Under the pieces are notes generated by a model. The model was not told the DNA's origin. It did not search any database and saw nothing but the letters and a program-made list of their open reading frames with translations. Position numbers and translations under genes: made by a program. From positions 18,718,501 through 18,782,500 of the forward strand of contig CM057469.1 in assembly GCA_030035585.1 (NCBI GenBank): 64,000 nucleotides of DNA, read 5' to 3'. Below, piece after piece: positions 23,126 to 34,559 of the stretch. This DNA is from Dugong dugon (taxonomy: Eukaryota > Chordata > Mammalia > Sirenia > Dugongidae). The first letter of the stretch is position 1. Each line of letters opens with the position of its first letter.

Positions 23126-23704
23126 TTAGGGATCAACAAAAACAAGGTTGTCTTTCTTTAAAAATAAGGGGGATGGCCAAACCCCTATATATCTATGCAA
23201 ATGGACAGCAGAGGCTATCACATAGCTCTCTGTAAACCACCTATTCACAAAAGTACCAGAGGATGTTAAATGCCTCATATCAGGTTATATTCAGAAGTAA
23301 TCATTACCTGTAAAAGTCACAGAAAGAATAATCTGACATTCAGATGAGCCATCACCTGTTAGTTCATTTTCTCAGCCATATTCCTTCCACTGAAGCAGGA
23401 GGCACAGTTAATCTGAAAAGTTGACTCACCAGATATCCTTGGAGACCTTATATTGGGTGTGAAAGAGCTGAACTAGATCCCCATGCCTATCTGGTGTCTC
23501 AGTTGGAGCAGCTAACATAAGGCCTATTATACAACACCTGTCAGGACCGTCACACCTTCTATTGCTTCAATTGCAGGCTTGCTATTAAGGGTATGCAGCC
23601 AAGTGGCATCTGGAATGCAGCAAGAGAAGGAAATAAAACCCCAGGACAGACCTAAAAGATGCATCTTTCCTGAACTTCTCTGGTCACCTTCCATTGAATA
23701 CTAT

Positions 23705-23795
23705 TCTCTGTTGTTATTGTTGTTAGCTGCCGTTGAGTGGCTTTTGACTCACGGCAACCCCATATACAACAGAATAAAATATTGCCCAGACCTGT
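23705..23795 (-). repeat. RTE/SINE 3' fragment
   Basis: GTTGTTAGCTGCCGTTGAGT, GACTCACGGCAACCCCATAT and ACAACAGAATAAAATATTGC. Confidence 0.8.
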
Positions 23796-25339
23796 AGTTG
23801 TAAATTCTGGTGTCAGTCTTCATAAATCTGAAACTATTTCTCCCCAGAAACATTTTTTTTTTTTTTTTTAAAGATGGTGCCAACATCACATAGGGATTAA
23901 ATGCTAGGGTAGAACTTTTCAGAATAAAATTTCACCATCTTTAAATAAAGCAATGTTTCCATATATGTGGTTCTTCCCTTCTCACTCTACTCTAGATAGG
24001 AAAAGAAAAAAAATTAGAAATGGAACAAGCAAAAAGAAGTCTTTGAGTAAAATAGCAATACAATAAAAAAGAACTCAGAGCTCTTATCATGGCCTCTTTT
24101 GTTATTTTTTAATCCACCCTTGCCCCTTCATTGCTGGACTTGGTGACTTTCTATTCCTTGCCACAAAATTATCTCTCTTAATTTTTTGTACCTTATCTTT
24201 TTTTCCAGATCTTAAACTGGCAGGATCTCAGCTAATGGAAATTTGTCCTTAGTTAGCAATTGTTGGGAGAGACGTCCAGTATCTCAAAATAATAAGGCAG
24301 CTCTGCTCCTATTTACCTTCCCTCTTCCACATACCCTGCTCTGGGCCTCTGTGTTCATGTCACAACCTCAGCTGAGTAACTAAACATAATCATGCTCACA
24401 GCACAGGTGCCCCCATTAGCCAACCAAAGTGAATGAGGCCGAACACTCGGCCCTGAAACCTAAAAGAATATGAATTTTAACCTTCTAAGATTCTTGTTTT
24501 AGACCTGCACACATTTTTTGTGGAGCTAAATTGAGTAACTGAGGTTTCACCCTTTCTCAAAATTATAGCAGAAAAGAAGAAAAAAAAACCTGACTCTGAA
24601 CCGAGTGCTTTGTGATTCATATATATATTTTTTCAGTCTATATGTTCTTATATAATATGCACACAGATTTTAGCTATATGCAGTCTCTGTTCCAGGAATA
24701 TATGACTACATCAATTGATGTTTTTGTATTAACATTGACATAGGTAATACTTTTCACAAAAACATCTCTAGAAATTGAGGCTCCATTCTTAGATTTTCCC
24801 ATACCTACTCCTAGCTGCTATCTAGTGGGTATGTCACCCTATACTTTTCTCCACCAAAATGCACTGGAGTCTGGAGGCTGACTGGCTCAGGGCTGTAATG
24901 GAATATGCAGCCTTTCACCTCTGGGTCGCAATACTGAATCTGGGCCACATCAGCAGCATCTGAAAGCAGTTACTGTACCATCTAATGGCCTTGCCTAAGA
25001 CGAAAGCCACTGCTCTAGCTTTTCACCGTTGTGGGAAGTCTCTACCAGGAAAGGTGGAAAAAACGAGCAATGGGCCCCCCCCCCAAAAAAAATAACCATC
25101 AACAATCATCCATAAGAATGGTTTGAAGGAACCCTTTGCAAGAAAAGCTTGGGAGTTTTATAGTCTGATGACCATGGCAGACCCCAGACATGTCACACTA
25201 CAGCAAAATCCCTTTACTTTGATGTGGGGAATGTCAGGCACCTATAAAAAAGCAGTTATCACAATAAACCCTGAAGCCCCTCAGGCTCAGTGGAGCACTG
25301 CTCCAGGAAAGGGACAGTAGGAATGAAGCCAAAAATGAA
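23796..25339. other. Mostly unique sequence
   Basis: A T-run is at 23851-23869 and a C-run joined to an A-run at 25075-25092. No recognised repeat or gene is seen. Confidence 0.45.
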
Positions 25340-25455
25340 GCTTGTACTGCTATTTTGATGTGTTACCGGGTATCATTTGTGAAAACTGACGTACAAACCT
25401 TTCATTTTTATTTAACTTCTTGTGAAAGCAATGCCTTGGGCCACTCTCTTCAGGA
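25340..25455 (+). repeat. Member A of an unnamed direct repeat pair
   Basis: CTTGTACTGCTATTTTGATG..GGGTATCATTTGTGAAAACT..GGGCCACTCTCTTCAGG matches 27311-27430 in order. It joins an L2/MIR-type tail at 25456-25560 (ACAGTGGCTGGCACAGAGCA). Confidence 0.65.
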
Positions 25456-25634
25456 TCCTAGACTCTGACTTGAACTTGCTGGTGATAACTGATCAAGGGT
25501 CCAGTGCCTACAACAGTGGCTGGCACAGAGCAGATGCTTTATAAATATTTGCTGAATGAAAAAAAAACCAAAACTTTGCTGCCCTCTCTATCCTTCTCTT
25601 TCTTTTGTCGATTAAATGAAGTGAAGCCCTAAAC

Positions 25635-25870
25635 CACTTACTAACCTCCAGTCGATTCTGACTCATGGTGACCCACATGTGTCAGAGTAGAATTGTGCTC
25701 CGTAGGGTTTTCAAAGGCTGATTTTTCGGAACTAGATTGCCAGGCCTTTTTTTCTGAGGTGCCTCTGAGTTGACTTGAACCTCCAACATTTCAGTTAGCA
25801 GTCTAGTGCATTAACTACCCACCCAGGGTACCACCCAGGGACTCTAAGTACCACCCAGGGACTCTAAAGT
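25635..25870 (-). repeat. AfroSINE with duplicated head end
   Basis: CCAGTCGATTCTGACTCATG, GGGTTTTCAAAGGCTGATTT and CATTTCAGTTAGCAGTCTAG. The head end, ACCACCCAGGGACTCTAA, occurs twice in tandem (about 25828-25866), with a third partial copy. Confidence 0.9.
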
Positions 25871-26629
25871 TAAGACCACCCCATATCCAGCCATGACGTT
25901 CCTTAAAAAGGGGTGTTGTGAGAAAGGGGAAAGCAGCAGCAACAACCCGCTACAGTGACCTGCAGAAGGGAACTATCCAAACACAAGGTAGTATTAACTA
26001 ATCTGATCTTTAAAAGAACCCATTTAGCCCAATTCAAAAAAAGTAACACACACAAAATGTGTGTGGCAAATTTGGAAAAGTTATGCTGCCATTGTACATA
26101 CTGCTGTCAAGTACCCAAGAGCTAATAAATCTTTTTTTTTGTTGTTTATTGCGAAATGTGCAATGTAATTACAGTTATGTATTAATAGTATTAATAACTA
26201 TTATGCAGGGAATCATTTAATGTACTGCCCTTATAAAGATTTATTTGCTAGCTTAATGTGTTTACTCAGTGATAATAACTGCCTGTGTAAAACTTTCAAA
26301 CTATTATAGGCACAAATAAAACAGTCGTTTGCACTGGGTCCTGCAGAGCAGAATAACATGGCACAAACCATCCATGGAAAATGCAGAGCAGGAGCTGATG
26401 GGCTCCTGGCTGGCCTCTTCTCAGAAGGTAAGTGGAACTAAGAAAAAAGAAAGGGTATGGGAAATTCCCTGCTTTCCTCCACAGGCCATTCACCTGGCCC
26501 CATTCTGGAATATCTTCCCCTGGACCTCCTGAGGGACTGCAGTGAGGCTCATAGGGAGACAGCACAGCCCAAGGGGAAGGGGGTGCAGCAGTCACTGCAG
26601 GGATCAAATGCTGCCTCCCGACGTCTCAG
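25871..26629. other. Stretch without recognised gene or repeat
   Basis: AT-rich to 26330, then more GC-rich. Short overlapping ORFs near 26296-26847 show no recognisable domain. Confidence 0.45.
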
Positions 26630-27210
26630 CTGCAGGACCCTGGTCCAGGCATCTAACCTTGCTGAGTTACCTCATTTGTGAAGTGGGGGCAGTAACGGTA
26701 CTATTATGGATTAAACTGTGTTCCCCAAAAATACGTGTTGCAATCCTAATCTCCATACCTGCAGAAGTAATCCCATTTGGGAATAGGGTTTTCTTTGTTA
26801 TGTTAAGGAGGCCACATCAGTGTAGTCTTAAACTTAATGACTTTTGAGATATAAAAAGAGCAGATCAGACACAGAGAGAAGCAAGCAAGCAAGCACAAAT
26901 GGAGTAGAGACAGATGCCACATGGAAACTGACAAGGAACCAAGGAACACTGAGGCTAGAGAAGCTAAGGGAAGGACTTTCCCCACAGCAGACAAAGAGAA
27001 AGCCTTCCCCTAGAGCTGGTGCCCTGAGTTTGGACTTCTAGCCTCCTAAACTGTGAGAAAATAAATTTGTTTGTTAAAGCCACCCACTTGTGGTATTTGT
27101 TACAGCAGCGCTAGATGACTAAGACAATTACTTCTCTCTTCAGGTTGTTATGAGATTAAATGTGACATTGCACAGAATGTGCTTAGAAGTGTCTGGTGGT
27201 TAGATCAATC
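26630..27210 (+). repeat. MIR SINE split by an LTR
   Basis: The left half ends CTCATTTGTGAAGTGGGGGC-AGTAACGGTA. The right half resumes at about 27127 with TTCAGGTTGTTATGAGATTA and GCACAGAATGTGCTTAGAAG. The two halves are in the correct order and orientation. Confidence 0.7.
26702..27126 (+). repeat. Solo LTR, MaLR/ERVL-like (same family as those at 30.8, 53.0 and 53.5 kb)
   Basis: TATTATGGATTAAACTGTGT..TTTGAGATATAAAAAGAGCA..GGACTTCTAGCCTCCTAAAC..GAAAATAAATTTGTTTG..CTAGATGACTAAGACA. The order of these phrases is shared by four copies in the window. The TATAAAA and AATAAA are in LTR positions. The family name is not certain. Confidence 0.75.
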
Positions 27211-27310
27211 GATGTTACCAATACTATCCTTCAAGGGCCATTCCTGAACGAAATCTTCCCTGATCAGGGAGTCCACAGGGATAACGCTTCCCCAAATATT
27301 ATTTTATGAC

Positions 27311-27430
27311 ATACCTTGTACCGCTATCTTGATGTATTACATGGTATCATCATTTGCGAAAGCTGATAAATCTTACACTGTCATTTAACTTTCTATGAAG
27401 GCAGTGTGGTGGGGCACCCTCTTCATGTCC
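27311..27430 (+). repeat. Member B of an unnamed direct repeat pair
   Basis: CTTGTACCGCTATCTTGATG..TGGTATCATCATTTGCGAAA..GGGGCACCCTCTTCATG. See 25340-25455. Confidence 0.65.
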
Positions 27431-27790
27431 AGCAATTCTGTATTTCTTATTTTTCCTGCTGAGCCTCTAGGCTGTGTCTGGTCTCTGTTCATGTGGTTTC
27501 CTGGAAGGCCTTGCCTTCCTCAGCCTTCCCTCACCAATTCCTACCCATCTTTTCAGCCTCAACTCAACTGTCACCTTTTCAAGGAAACCTTCCCTTTTCA
27601 CCATCCCAAAGCTGGGGAGGCTGCTCCCCTGTGTTTCTAAACTCTACACTTACCCCCATTGTTTCTGTGCCCACCCGACCCACTAGAATGAGGAATTTAA
27701 GGACAGGGGTCATGTCTTGGTCTTCTTTATACACCTAGCACCAAATCCAATGACCACATACATATATGGCAAAGGCCAGAGAAATGTTAA
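27431..27790 (+). repeat. L2 LINE 3' end
   Basis: CCTTCCCTCACCAATTCCTA, CTCAACTGTCACCTTTTCAA, AAGGACAGGGGTCATGTCTT and CACCTAGCACCAAATCCAAT follow the L2 tail order. Confidence 0.8.
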
Positions 27791-27929
27791 ACAGGTGGAT
27801 GGATGGGTAGATGGAGGGGTGAGAGAATGACAATGAAAAGACCAAACGTTAACTGGATGGAATAAACCCTGGACTCAGGGGGTCACGTCTAGATATGCGG
27901 GTTTCAGTTTTCTCTTCTATAAAATGGTA

Positions 27930-28145
27930 ATGGAGTTTGGGTACTAACATTTCATCAACACCTACTATGTGCCAGACAAGAAATGCCTATGAAGTAATTA
28001 TTATTAACAACATTTCACAAAGGAGGAAACTGAGGCAGAAAGTGTGTAAGTCCTTCTCTGAGTTCCCTGAGCTGGTAAGTGGCAGAGCAAAGATTCAAAT
28101 CCAGTCGGTCTGGCTCCAGGAACCATGCTCTTAACCACAAAATTG
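27930..28145 (-). repeat. MIR SINE
   Basis: CACCTACTATGTGCCAGACA, CATTTCACAAAGGAGGAAAC, TGGTAAGTGGCAGAGCAAAG and CATGCTCTTAACCACAAAAT. Confidence 0.88.
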
Positions 28146-28834
28146 TAACGCAATGCTGGATAACCTCTCAGGTTCCTTCTATATTGTTCTGTGATTAAAA
28201 AATGTTTAATGACTAAAAAGAATATTCTGAGGCCCCCAGGAGTAATGGTGATGTACAATGTTAAAAATTAATGGCATTTATTTAAAATGACATATTAATA
28301 TTGAATTTTGCCCTATGTTAAGAATTATAAAGAGGGTTTAGAAAAGTTCATGATCCTTCTAAAAAGATACTAATGATGCTCTCAAATACAGCAATGAACA
28401 CTATTCCATTTCTTTTCAGAAGAACTAAGACTACCCCATTAATATCTGTGGAAAACACCATCCTGCTTCGTTGTTACTCTGCATTACAACACTCAGAACC
28501 AACTCACAGCATTTCTCCTCTCGCTTCAATCTCTCAGGTAGTCCTAAGTCTTTAAAGGGAAAGCGATCCCCCTATAATTCTAGACCCTTATCCATCCAGA
28601 TATTATCATGTGTTACCATCATCAATTAACGGATACAGAAAATTAAATCAAATGTGAACACCGCCTGGGAGCCAATGTCATTGGGTAAGTCGCCTTCTGC
28701 TTGCCCTTCCAGTTGAGTTCCAGCCAATGACATTAAGTTTCCTCCCTGGAATACCTAGGGCTCATTCTAGTCATCCAGTGAGCATCCTTCATTCTGCAAG
28801 AGTAGAAAATATAACAGCAGTTTTTTTTTCCAGT
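28146..28834. other. Stretch without recognised gene or repeat
   Basis: No recognised repeat and no supported coding frame. Confidence 0.5.
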
Positions 28835-29035
28835 TCCTGTCAAGTCAATTCCGACTCGTGGCGACTCCATGTGTGTCAGAGTAGAGCTGTGCTCCACAGG
28901 GTTTTCAATGGCTAATTTTTCAGAAGTAGATAGCCAGGCCTTTCTTCCAAGGTGCCTCTAGGTAGACTCAAACCTCCAACCTTATGGTTAGCAGCCAAAT
29001 GTGTTAACCAACAGCACCATCCAGGCACTCCTTAT
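28835..29035 (-). repeat. AfroSINE
   Basis: GTCAAGTCAATTCCGACTCG, GCCAGGCCTTTCTTCCAAGG, GGTTAGCAGCCAAATGTGTT and ATCCAGGCACTCC. Confidence 0.92.
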
Positions 29036-30294
29036 AACAGCATTACACTGAGCAAAATCAAGGACCTATCGACTAACAAAAAATGCAAAAACTGCCCCCC
29101 TCACAACTAGCCAACCCATAAATGACTAGACCAAAATCCACCCAAGGGAAACGGCTGCTCTCACTATTTAATCTCTCTTTTCTAGAGAATAGGAGGCCGT
29201 ACAAGTGGGATGGCGTCATGCCATTCCCAGGACTTACTCTGGCATCACCTCCCACCTCCCGCCCTGCCAGCATCCCTGCCCTCCCTCCTCATCCTCCCCC
29301 TTTATCCCCAGTGATGTTTATGACACAGCATTAGAAAGGAGTTTTTTTTTCCCCCACAAAAGGCCATAAATCCTTGGAGAATTCATTTATTCAAAAAACA
29401 ATTGCTATCTACTGGGTGTACAGGCACCAAACAGAACACAAAATTAATAAGATACGATCACTCTGCTCACAGTGTTCAGTGTCCAGAAGGAGAACACATG
29501 GGCAAAATAACTGCATAAATACATTGTATTAAAACATGCATGGAGATTCAGAGGCCAGAGGCTTTCAGGGTGACCCTGGGCAAGCCTCCTAAACCTCTCC
29601 ATCATTCCGCTATCTCCTTCCTGACCACCATAAAGGGGCATTATAGAGAATCACCAGTCACGACGAGCATGCTATAAAAAAAGGTAAATTAGCACAAACT
29701 ACCACCACAAAAAGGCCCACAGCCCAGTAACTTCCTTCCCCCAGTGGATGCCTCGCACAGGAAGCAGGGAGTCTGATTAGGCATATTAAAACCGGGCCTT
29801 TGTATCACATTTACCGCCCTGGCTGCAAAAAATGCTCGTAAAGCCATCATTAGCAGACTTGCAGCTGCCACCCTGCCTCCTCTCCCAGCCGACCGAGACA
29901 GTTAGCCGTCGTTCCCTGCTGAATGCCCGTTTAATTGCACACCAGACTTTATTAGCTGCCTTGACCTCCAATAAAAGCTCCAGCCTAACAATGTCTGAAA
30001 CCTGAGACAGGATGTCTACCGTGTTAGCAACTTGTATGCTTCCTTAAGGGCTCCCACCAGCCTGCAAGTACTGAGGACACATACACCCATACACACACAG
30101 CCTGTCATAATGACTTCTTAGAAACTTCAGAAATTATTACATGAACAAATTTAGGGGGGAAGAACAAGAGGATAAACAAAGGACATAATGAACAAAAATT
30201 TGTGCAGAGGGTTTGTTGTACATAAACCAAAGCTCTTCAGTTGGGTGTGTTTGGCCCCAGAATACTCGCATCAATGCTCCATCAATGTATGTAC
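29036..30294. other. Mostly unique sequence with a candidate regulatory block
   Basis: 29375-29600 has the phrase order of an old dispersed repeat (TATTCAAAAAACAATTGCTA; CAGGGTGACCCTGGGCAAGC). 29640-29990 is described separately. A short (ACACAC) run is near 30080. No gene is seen. Confidence 0.45.
29640..29990. promoter_or_regulatory. Candidate conserved intronic enhancer (unproven)
   Basis: About 350 bases with no recognisable repeat, and several homeodomain/HOX-like words close together: GGTAAATTAGCAC, CTGATTAGGCATATTAAAAC, AATGCTCGTAAAGCC, CATCATTAGCAGAC, CGTTTAATTGCACACC, CTTTATTAGCTGCC and CCAATAAAAG. It retains several CpG sites, unlike nearby intron. It lies about 20 kb downstream of the KIF26B promoter. 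Function is inference. Confidence 0.35.
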
Positions 30295-30535
30295 AGGAGT
30301 CCCTGGGAAGCAAAAATGGTTAAGCAGTTGGCTACTAACCAAAAGGTTAGCAGTTGGAACCCACGCAGAGGCACCTTGGAAGAAAGGCTTGGCGATCTGC
30401 TTCCAAAAAAGTAGCCATTAAAACCCTATGCAACACAGCTCTACTCTGACACACATGGAGTCACCATGAATCAGAGTCGACTAAATGGCAAGTGGTCTGG
30501 CTTTGTTCGTTTTTTTTTTTTTAATGAATGTGCTG
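30295..30535 (+). repeat. AfroSINE, full length
   Basis: Head GGAGTCCCTGGGAAGCAAAA, GGTTAGCAGTTGGAACCCAC, AAGAAAGGCTTGGCGATCTG, TCACCATGAATCAGAGTCGA and a T-run. Confidence 0.94.
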
Positions 30536-30801
30536 AGGATTTAACAGAAGAAAAAGGAGTAACAGGTGGCACTCCTGCTGCTCTGTGCCTCTTTTCAACT
30601 ATATTTGCTCCGGAGTTCTATCCTAGTGAGCTCTGGGCTGGCAAAATGAAATCCTGCATTTAATATCTGTACTCACTGGGTTGTGTTAAGCATAGAGTAT
30701 AGTAGTTGAAATAAAAGTTAGAGAAACATTGCACAGCAAGTAGATATTTTAAAAAGGCAGCCCAGGGTAGTGTTAAAGGAGAAAAATAAATCTATAATAT
30801 G
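30536..30801. other. Unassigned sequence
   Basis: Nothing recognised. Confidence 0.45.
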
Positions 30802-31324
30802 TGTTATGGATTGAATTGTATCCCCCCAAAATGTGCGTCAACTTGGCTAGGCCACGATTTCCAGTATTGTGTGCCTGTCCACCATTTTGTGATCTGATGT
30901 GATTATCCTATGTGTTGTAAATCCTAACCTCTATCAAGTTAATGAGGCAGGATTAGAGGCAGTTATGTTCACAAAGCAGGACACAATCTACAGGATTAGG
31001 CTGTATCTTAAGTCAATCTCTTTTGAGATATAAAAGAGAGAAGTGAGTAGAAAGGAGAGGGACCTCATGCCACCAAGAAAGAAGTGCCAGGAGCAGGACG
31101 TGTCCTTTGGCCCTGGGGTCCCTATGCTAAGAAACTCCTAGACCAGAAGAAGATTGATGATGAGGATCTTCCCCCAGAACCGTCAGAGAGAGAAAGCCTT
31201 CCACTGGAGCTGGCACCCTGAATTTGGACTTCTAGCCTCCTAAACTGTGAGAGAATAAACTTCTGTTTGTTAAAGCTATCCACTTCTGGTATTTCTGCCA
31301 TAGCAGCACCAGATAACGAAGACA
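30802..31324 (+). repeat. Solo LTR, MaLR/ERVL-like
   Basis: It begins TGTTATGGATTGAATTGTAT, contains GAGATATAAAAGAGAGAAGT, GTCCTTTGGCCCTGGGGTCC, GAATTTGGACTTCTAGCCTC and GAATAAACTTC, and ends GATAACGAAGACA. It is close in sequence to the pair at 52959-53944. Confidence 0.82.
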
Positions 31325-31611
31325 GTGAGTAGACTTTGTTAACTCAGCAGTCAGCTACCTGCTACATCCCTTCCCTAGACCACAGCATCAAAGAACACAG
31401 ATTATTAAACCCGAATCATGTGCATGGTACTTGTGATATGTAAGTATTGGTCTAAATAATATGGCCTTATCTAGATATTTGAAGGAGCAGAAAAAAGAAA
31501 GAGAAATCAAAGGGCGCCAAAGGTTTTTTTTAATTTTTATTTTTAAGTTAAATGGAGAATTTAAGAAGGATGAATAAAATGGAGATCTGGTGTTCCTATA
31601 TTGCTACCCAG

Positions 31612-31775
31612 GATGCTGATGTTGTTAGCAGCCGTCGAGTTGGTTCCAACTCATAGCAACCCTATGTACAACAGAACGAAACACTGCCTGGTCCTGCGCC
31701 ACCCTCACAATCACTGTTATACTTGAGTCCATTGTTGCAGCCATTGTGTCAATCCATCTTACCCAAGATGATCTC
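31612..31775 (-). repeat. RTE LINE 3' end fragment
   Basis: GATGTTGTTAGCAGCCGTCG, TGTACAACAGAACGAAACAC and GAGTCCATTGTTGCAGCCAT match the 3' end of the longer RTE at 44327-46104. Confidence 0.85.
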
Positions 31776-32284
31776 CCCACAAGTCATTCGTAAATCCTAA
31801 CCAATATGGCAGATATTTTTAATGTAAAACAAACTAAGCAGTCTGTATCTAAGGCAATACACATTCCTCAGACATTTCTTACCAAACTGCTCCTATAAAA
31901 TCAATCCTTCCTTTGTTTGTTTAAGTTTATTCTTGCTGACAAACACAAGAGACAATAGAGAAAATGGCTTCATTAAAAATCTTCTCAGTCAATTTATGAT
32001 CTGAATTCCAAAGGCAGAAATGTCAGTCATAGCGGCACTGCCAGTACCTTGGCTTGGCACACAAGGAAGCCACACACTGGCCAGGGGCGTGAAGTCCCAC
32101 AAATGTGGCAGCTTCAAGAATGATCCAGGCTCTTGGTTCAGCCAGAAATCCATATAGGATTTTGTCAAGCATACCCCTCTGGAATTGTGGAGCGAGGACT
32201 GAGCTCCATAACCTCTTGGGACTTCTCTTCAGCTTCAGAGATTCAAAGATTTGCGAGGAGTTTAGAGACCACTGACTCCCCCCA
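31776..32284. other. Unassigned sequence
   Basis: No recognised gene or repeat. Confidence 0.45.
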
Positions 32285-32375
32285 TTAGGAGTTAAACATA
32301 AGCCAGCTAGGTGACTTGCCCAAGATCACAATGCTAATTAGTGCTGGAGGCAGGACTGAACCCCTGACTCTCGTG
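32285..32375 (-). repeat. MIR fragment
   Basis: GGTGACTTGCCCAAGATCAC, TGGAGGCAGGACTGAACCCC. Confidence 0.7.
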
Positions 32376-32382
32376 TTAAGAG

Positions 32383-32590
32383 AGCCCCTGGGTGGTGCAG
32401 GGTGCAAACAGTTAATGCACCTGGCTGCTAACCAAAAGGTTGGTGGTTCAAGTCACCTCAGAAGAAAGGTCTGGTGGTCCACTTCTGAAAACTAGGCCAT
32501 TAAAAACCTATGGAGCACAGTTCTACTCTGACACACATGGGGTCATCATGAGTCAGAATCAACTCCACAGCAACTGGTTTTCTCCTGATA
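32383..32590 (+). repeat. AfroSINE
   Basis: GAGCCCCTGGGTGGTGCAGG, ATGCACCTGGCTGCTAACCA, AAGAAAGGTCTGGTGGTCCA and GGTCATCATGAGTCAGAATC. Confidence 0.93.
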
Positions 32591-34379
32591 AAGGCAGTCC
32601 TTCTTCACCTAATGTACGAGATTGTAGGTAAGGAGGGGGAGACCATGACTACCAACTATCCATCTCTGTGCTTTCCATTTCTCTCACCCTCTCTGTCCTT
32701 CTTCCTCCTCCTCCTCTACCTTATTCCTCTCCTTCCTATCCTTCTCCCATCCATCCCTCAGCCCCTACAGCCACACTGCCTGGCTTGGCTGAGGACAAGT
32801 CGTGCTCCAATTCACAGCCACGGGAACGTGGAGAAGACATTCAGGGCTGCCTCTTCAGCCACCATCCTACAGGTGTGACACACACAAATTACCTCAGAGG
32901 GAAAGACACGTAACGAGCCAGTCACTTTTTTTTTCTTTTTTTTTAAATGATGGCGGCTGTTAGTTGTTTGCCTGAATTTAAATGTTTATTTTCTGTATAA
33001 TCATTGGGTTTGGTAGTTCAACAGCTTTTGGGTGTTGTTGTTATTGTTGCTTTCTAACCAGTTAATATACAAGTTTCCTACTGCTACAGGAAACCACCAG
33101 TTAGATGGAGTAGGGAAGTAGTGATTCTAACTCTAAAGAAAGCAACCACTACGAATAAGATAATAGTGTTCCGTGAGAGAGTATAAGTGGTCATCATTGC
33201 TAACTAGAAGATGGAATTATACCAAAGAAAAATCTCAAGCTCTATAAGCTCCTATTTTATCTTACAAAAATCCCTGAATTAGCAATTACAAATCTCAGAT
33301 ATTACTCAGATTAAAGGAATTATTAATATGAAAGTTTACATATGTCACCACTGGGGTGGTAAAGTAGATTGTAACTTAACATTATTTGCAGTTCACACTT
33401 TCAAAAAAAAATTTTTTTAAAGGGGAAAAAATTTTGTGTGTAAGAATTATCAAAAATTTTAAAACGAACCTGTGTGAAGAGCTAAAATTTTTTCCAAGAA
33501 TTTTTTGTGGTTGTCAACAGTATTGAACTTAAACTTCATCAAGTAGAAGAGATGAATAAAAATAGCCCCTCAGCTGTAGCCTAGTTTATAATACTTACGA
33601 TATATTTAGATATATTTCTCTATTTCAAAAGAACTTACTCTACACCAGAGCCTTCTGGTATTTTAACTTATATAGCACTATTCAGAATATCTACTCTTTT
33701 TTTAATAAGTTTATAAGAACCCTCTCCACCCAGGTCAACTCTAGCTCTGGGAGCTAAGGTATGTTCAGGATGTGGTAAGGGAGGGTGTCTTTATGTCCAG
33801 AGTTCTCCAGAGTCTGGTTGGAATCCATGTGATAAGATCAGCAAAGTACAACTGCAAAGAAAACTGTCTGGGAAAGATAAAACTGGACTGGCAGGCAGAT
33901 AAGCCCAAATTCCTGGTGCTCCTCAGTTGGGCACATCAAATGCACAGTCATGGGGGTAGGGGGTGGAGAGTCTCTGCTTTCTTTCATTCACCAGCAAACT
34001 CAGAGCCCCAACACCAAAAGCGGCGGCGTCTGCAACACTCCCTGGAGCGGCTCTGAGAGGGCACGGCTTAAAGAAGGAATTTCCATCTGTGACAAAGAAT
34101 CTCAATCCATATTCATGGCATCTCAACTAGCAGGAGTAGCTATTTTCATCAACTGAGCTCTCCTAAATTTTCTGTGGTGCCACCCTACGAATGAATAAAT
34201 AGTTGAAGAAACAGGACAAGAGATGGGCTGAACGTTCCATTTCCTCTGACTGCTGCTTTTCCATTCGGATGTGAGACCACTGACGAAAAGAGAGATAGAA
34301 AGGGAAACCTTTCACAAAATTTAGCATGTGCTGTACTCAACTTCCTATGAAAAGTTATTGGAGTAATAATAGAAAGTGA
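32591..34379. other. Mostly unique sequence with pyrimidine-rich tract
   Basis: 32680-32765 is a pyrimidine-rich tract (CCTTCTTCCTCCTCCTCCTC). 33300-33720 is strongly AT-rich. No recognised gene or interspersed repeat. Confidence 0.45.
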
Positions 34380-34384
34380 TGGTT

Positions 34385-34550
34385 GAATATCATCTCACGA
34401 TTTCACTGAATCCTCACCACAAATCCTTGTGGGGGGAGGGGCCCTATCATTGTCTAGATGAGAATAGCCAGGTTCAGGGTTAAGAGACTTGCCCAAGGTC
34501 ACATATTAAGTGATAAAGCCTAGTTTTACACCCAAGTCTGTTGAAGGGAT
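34385..34550 (-). repeat. MIR SINE
   Basis: TCTCACGATTTCACTGAATC, TAAGAGACTTGCCCAAGGTC and GTTTTACACCCAAGTCTGTT. Confidence 0.75.
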
Positions 34551-34559
34551 CTTCTATGG

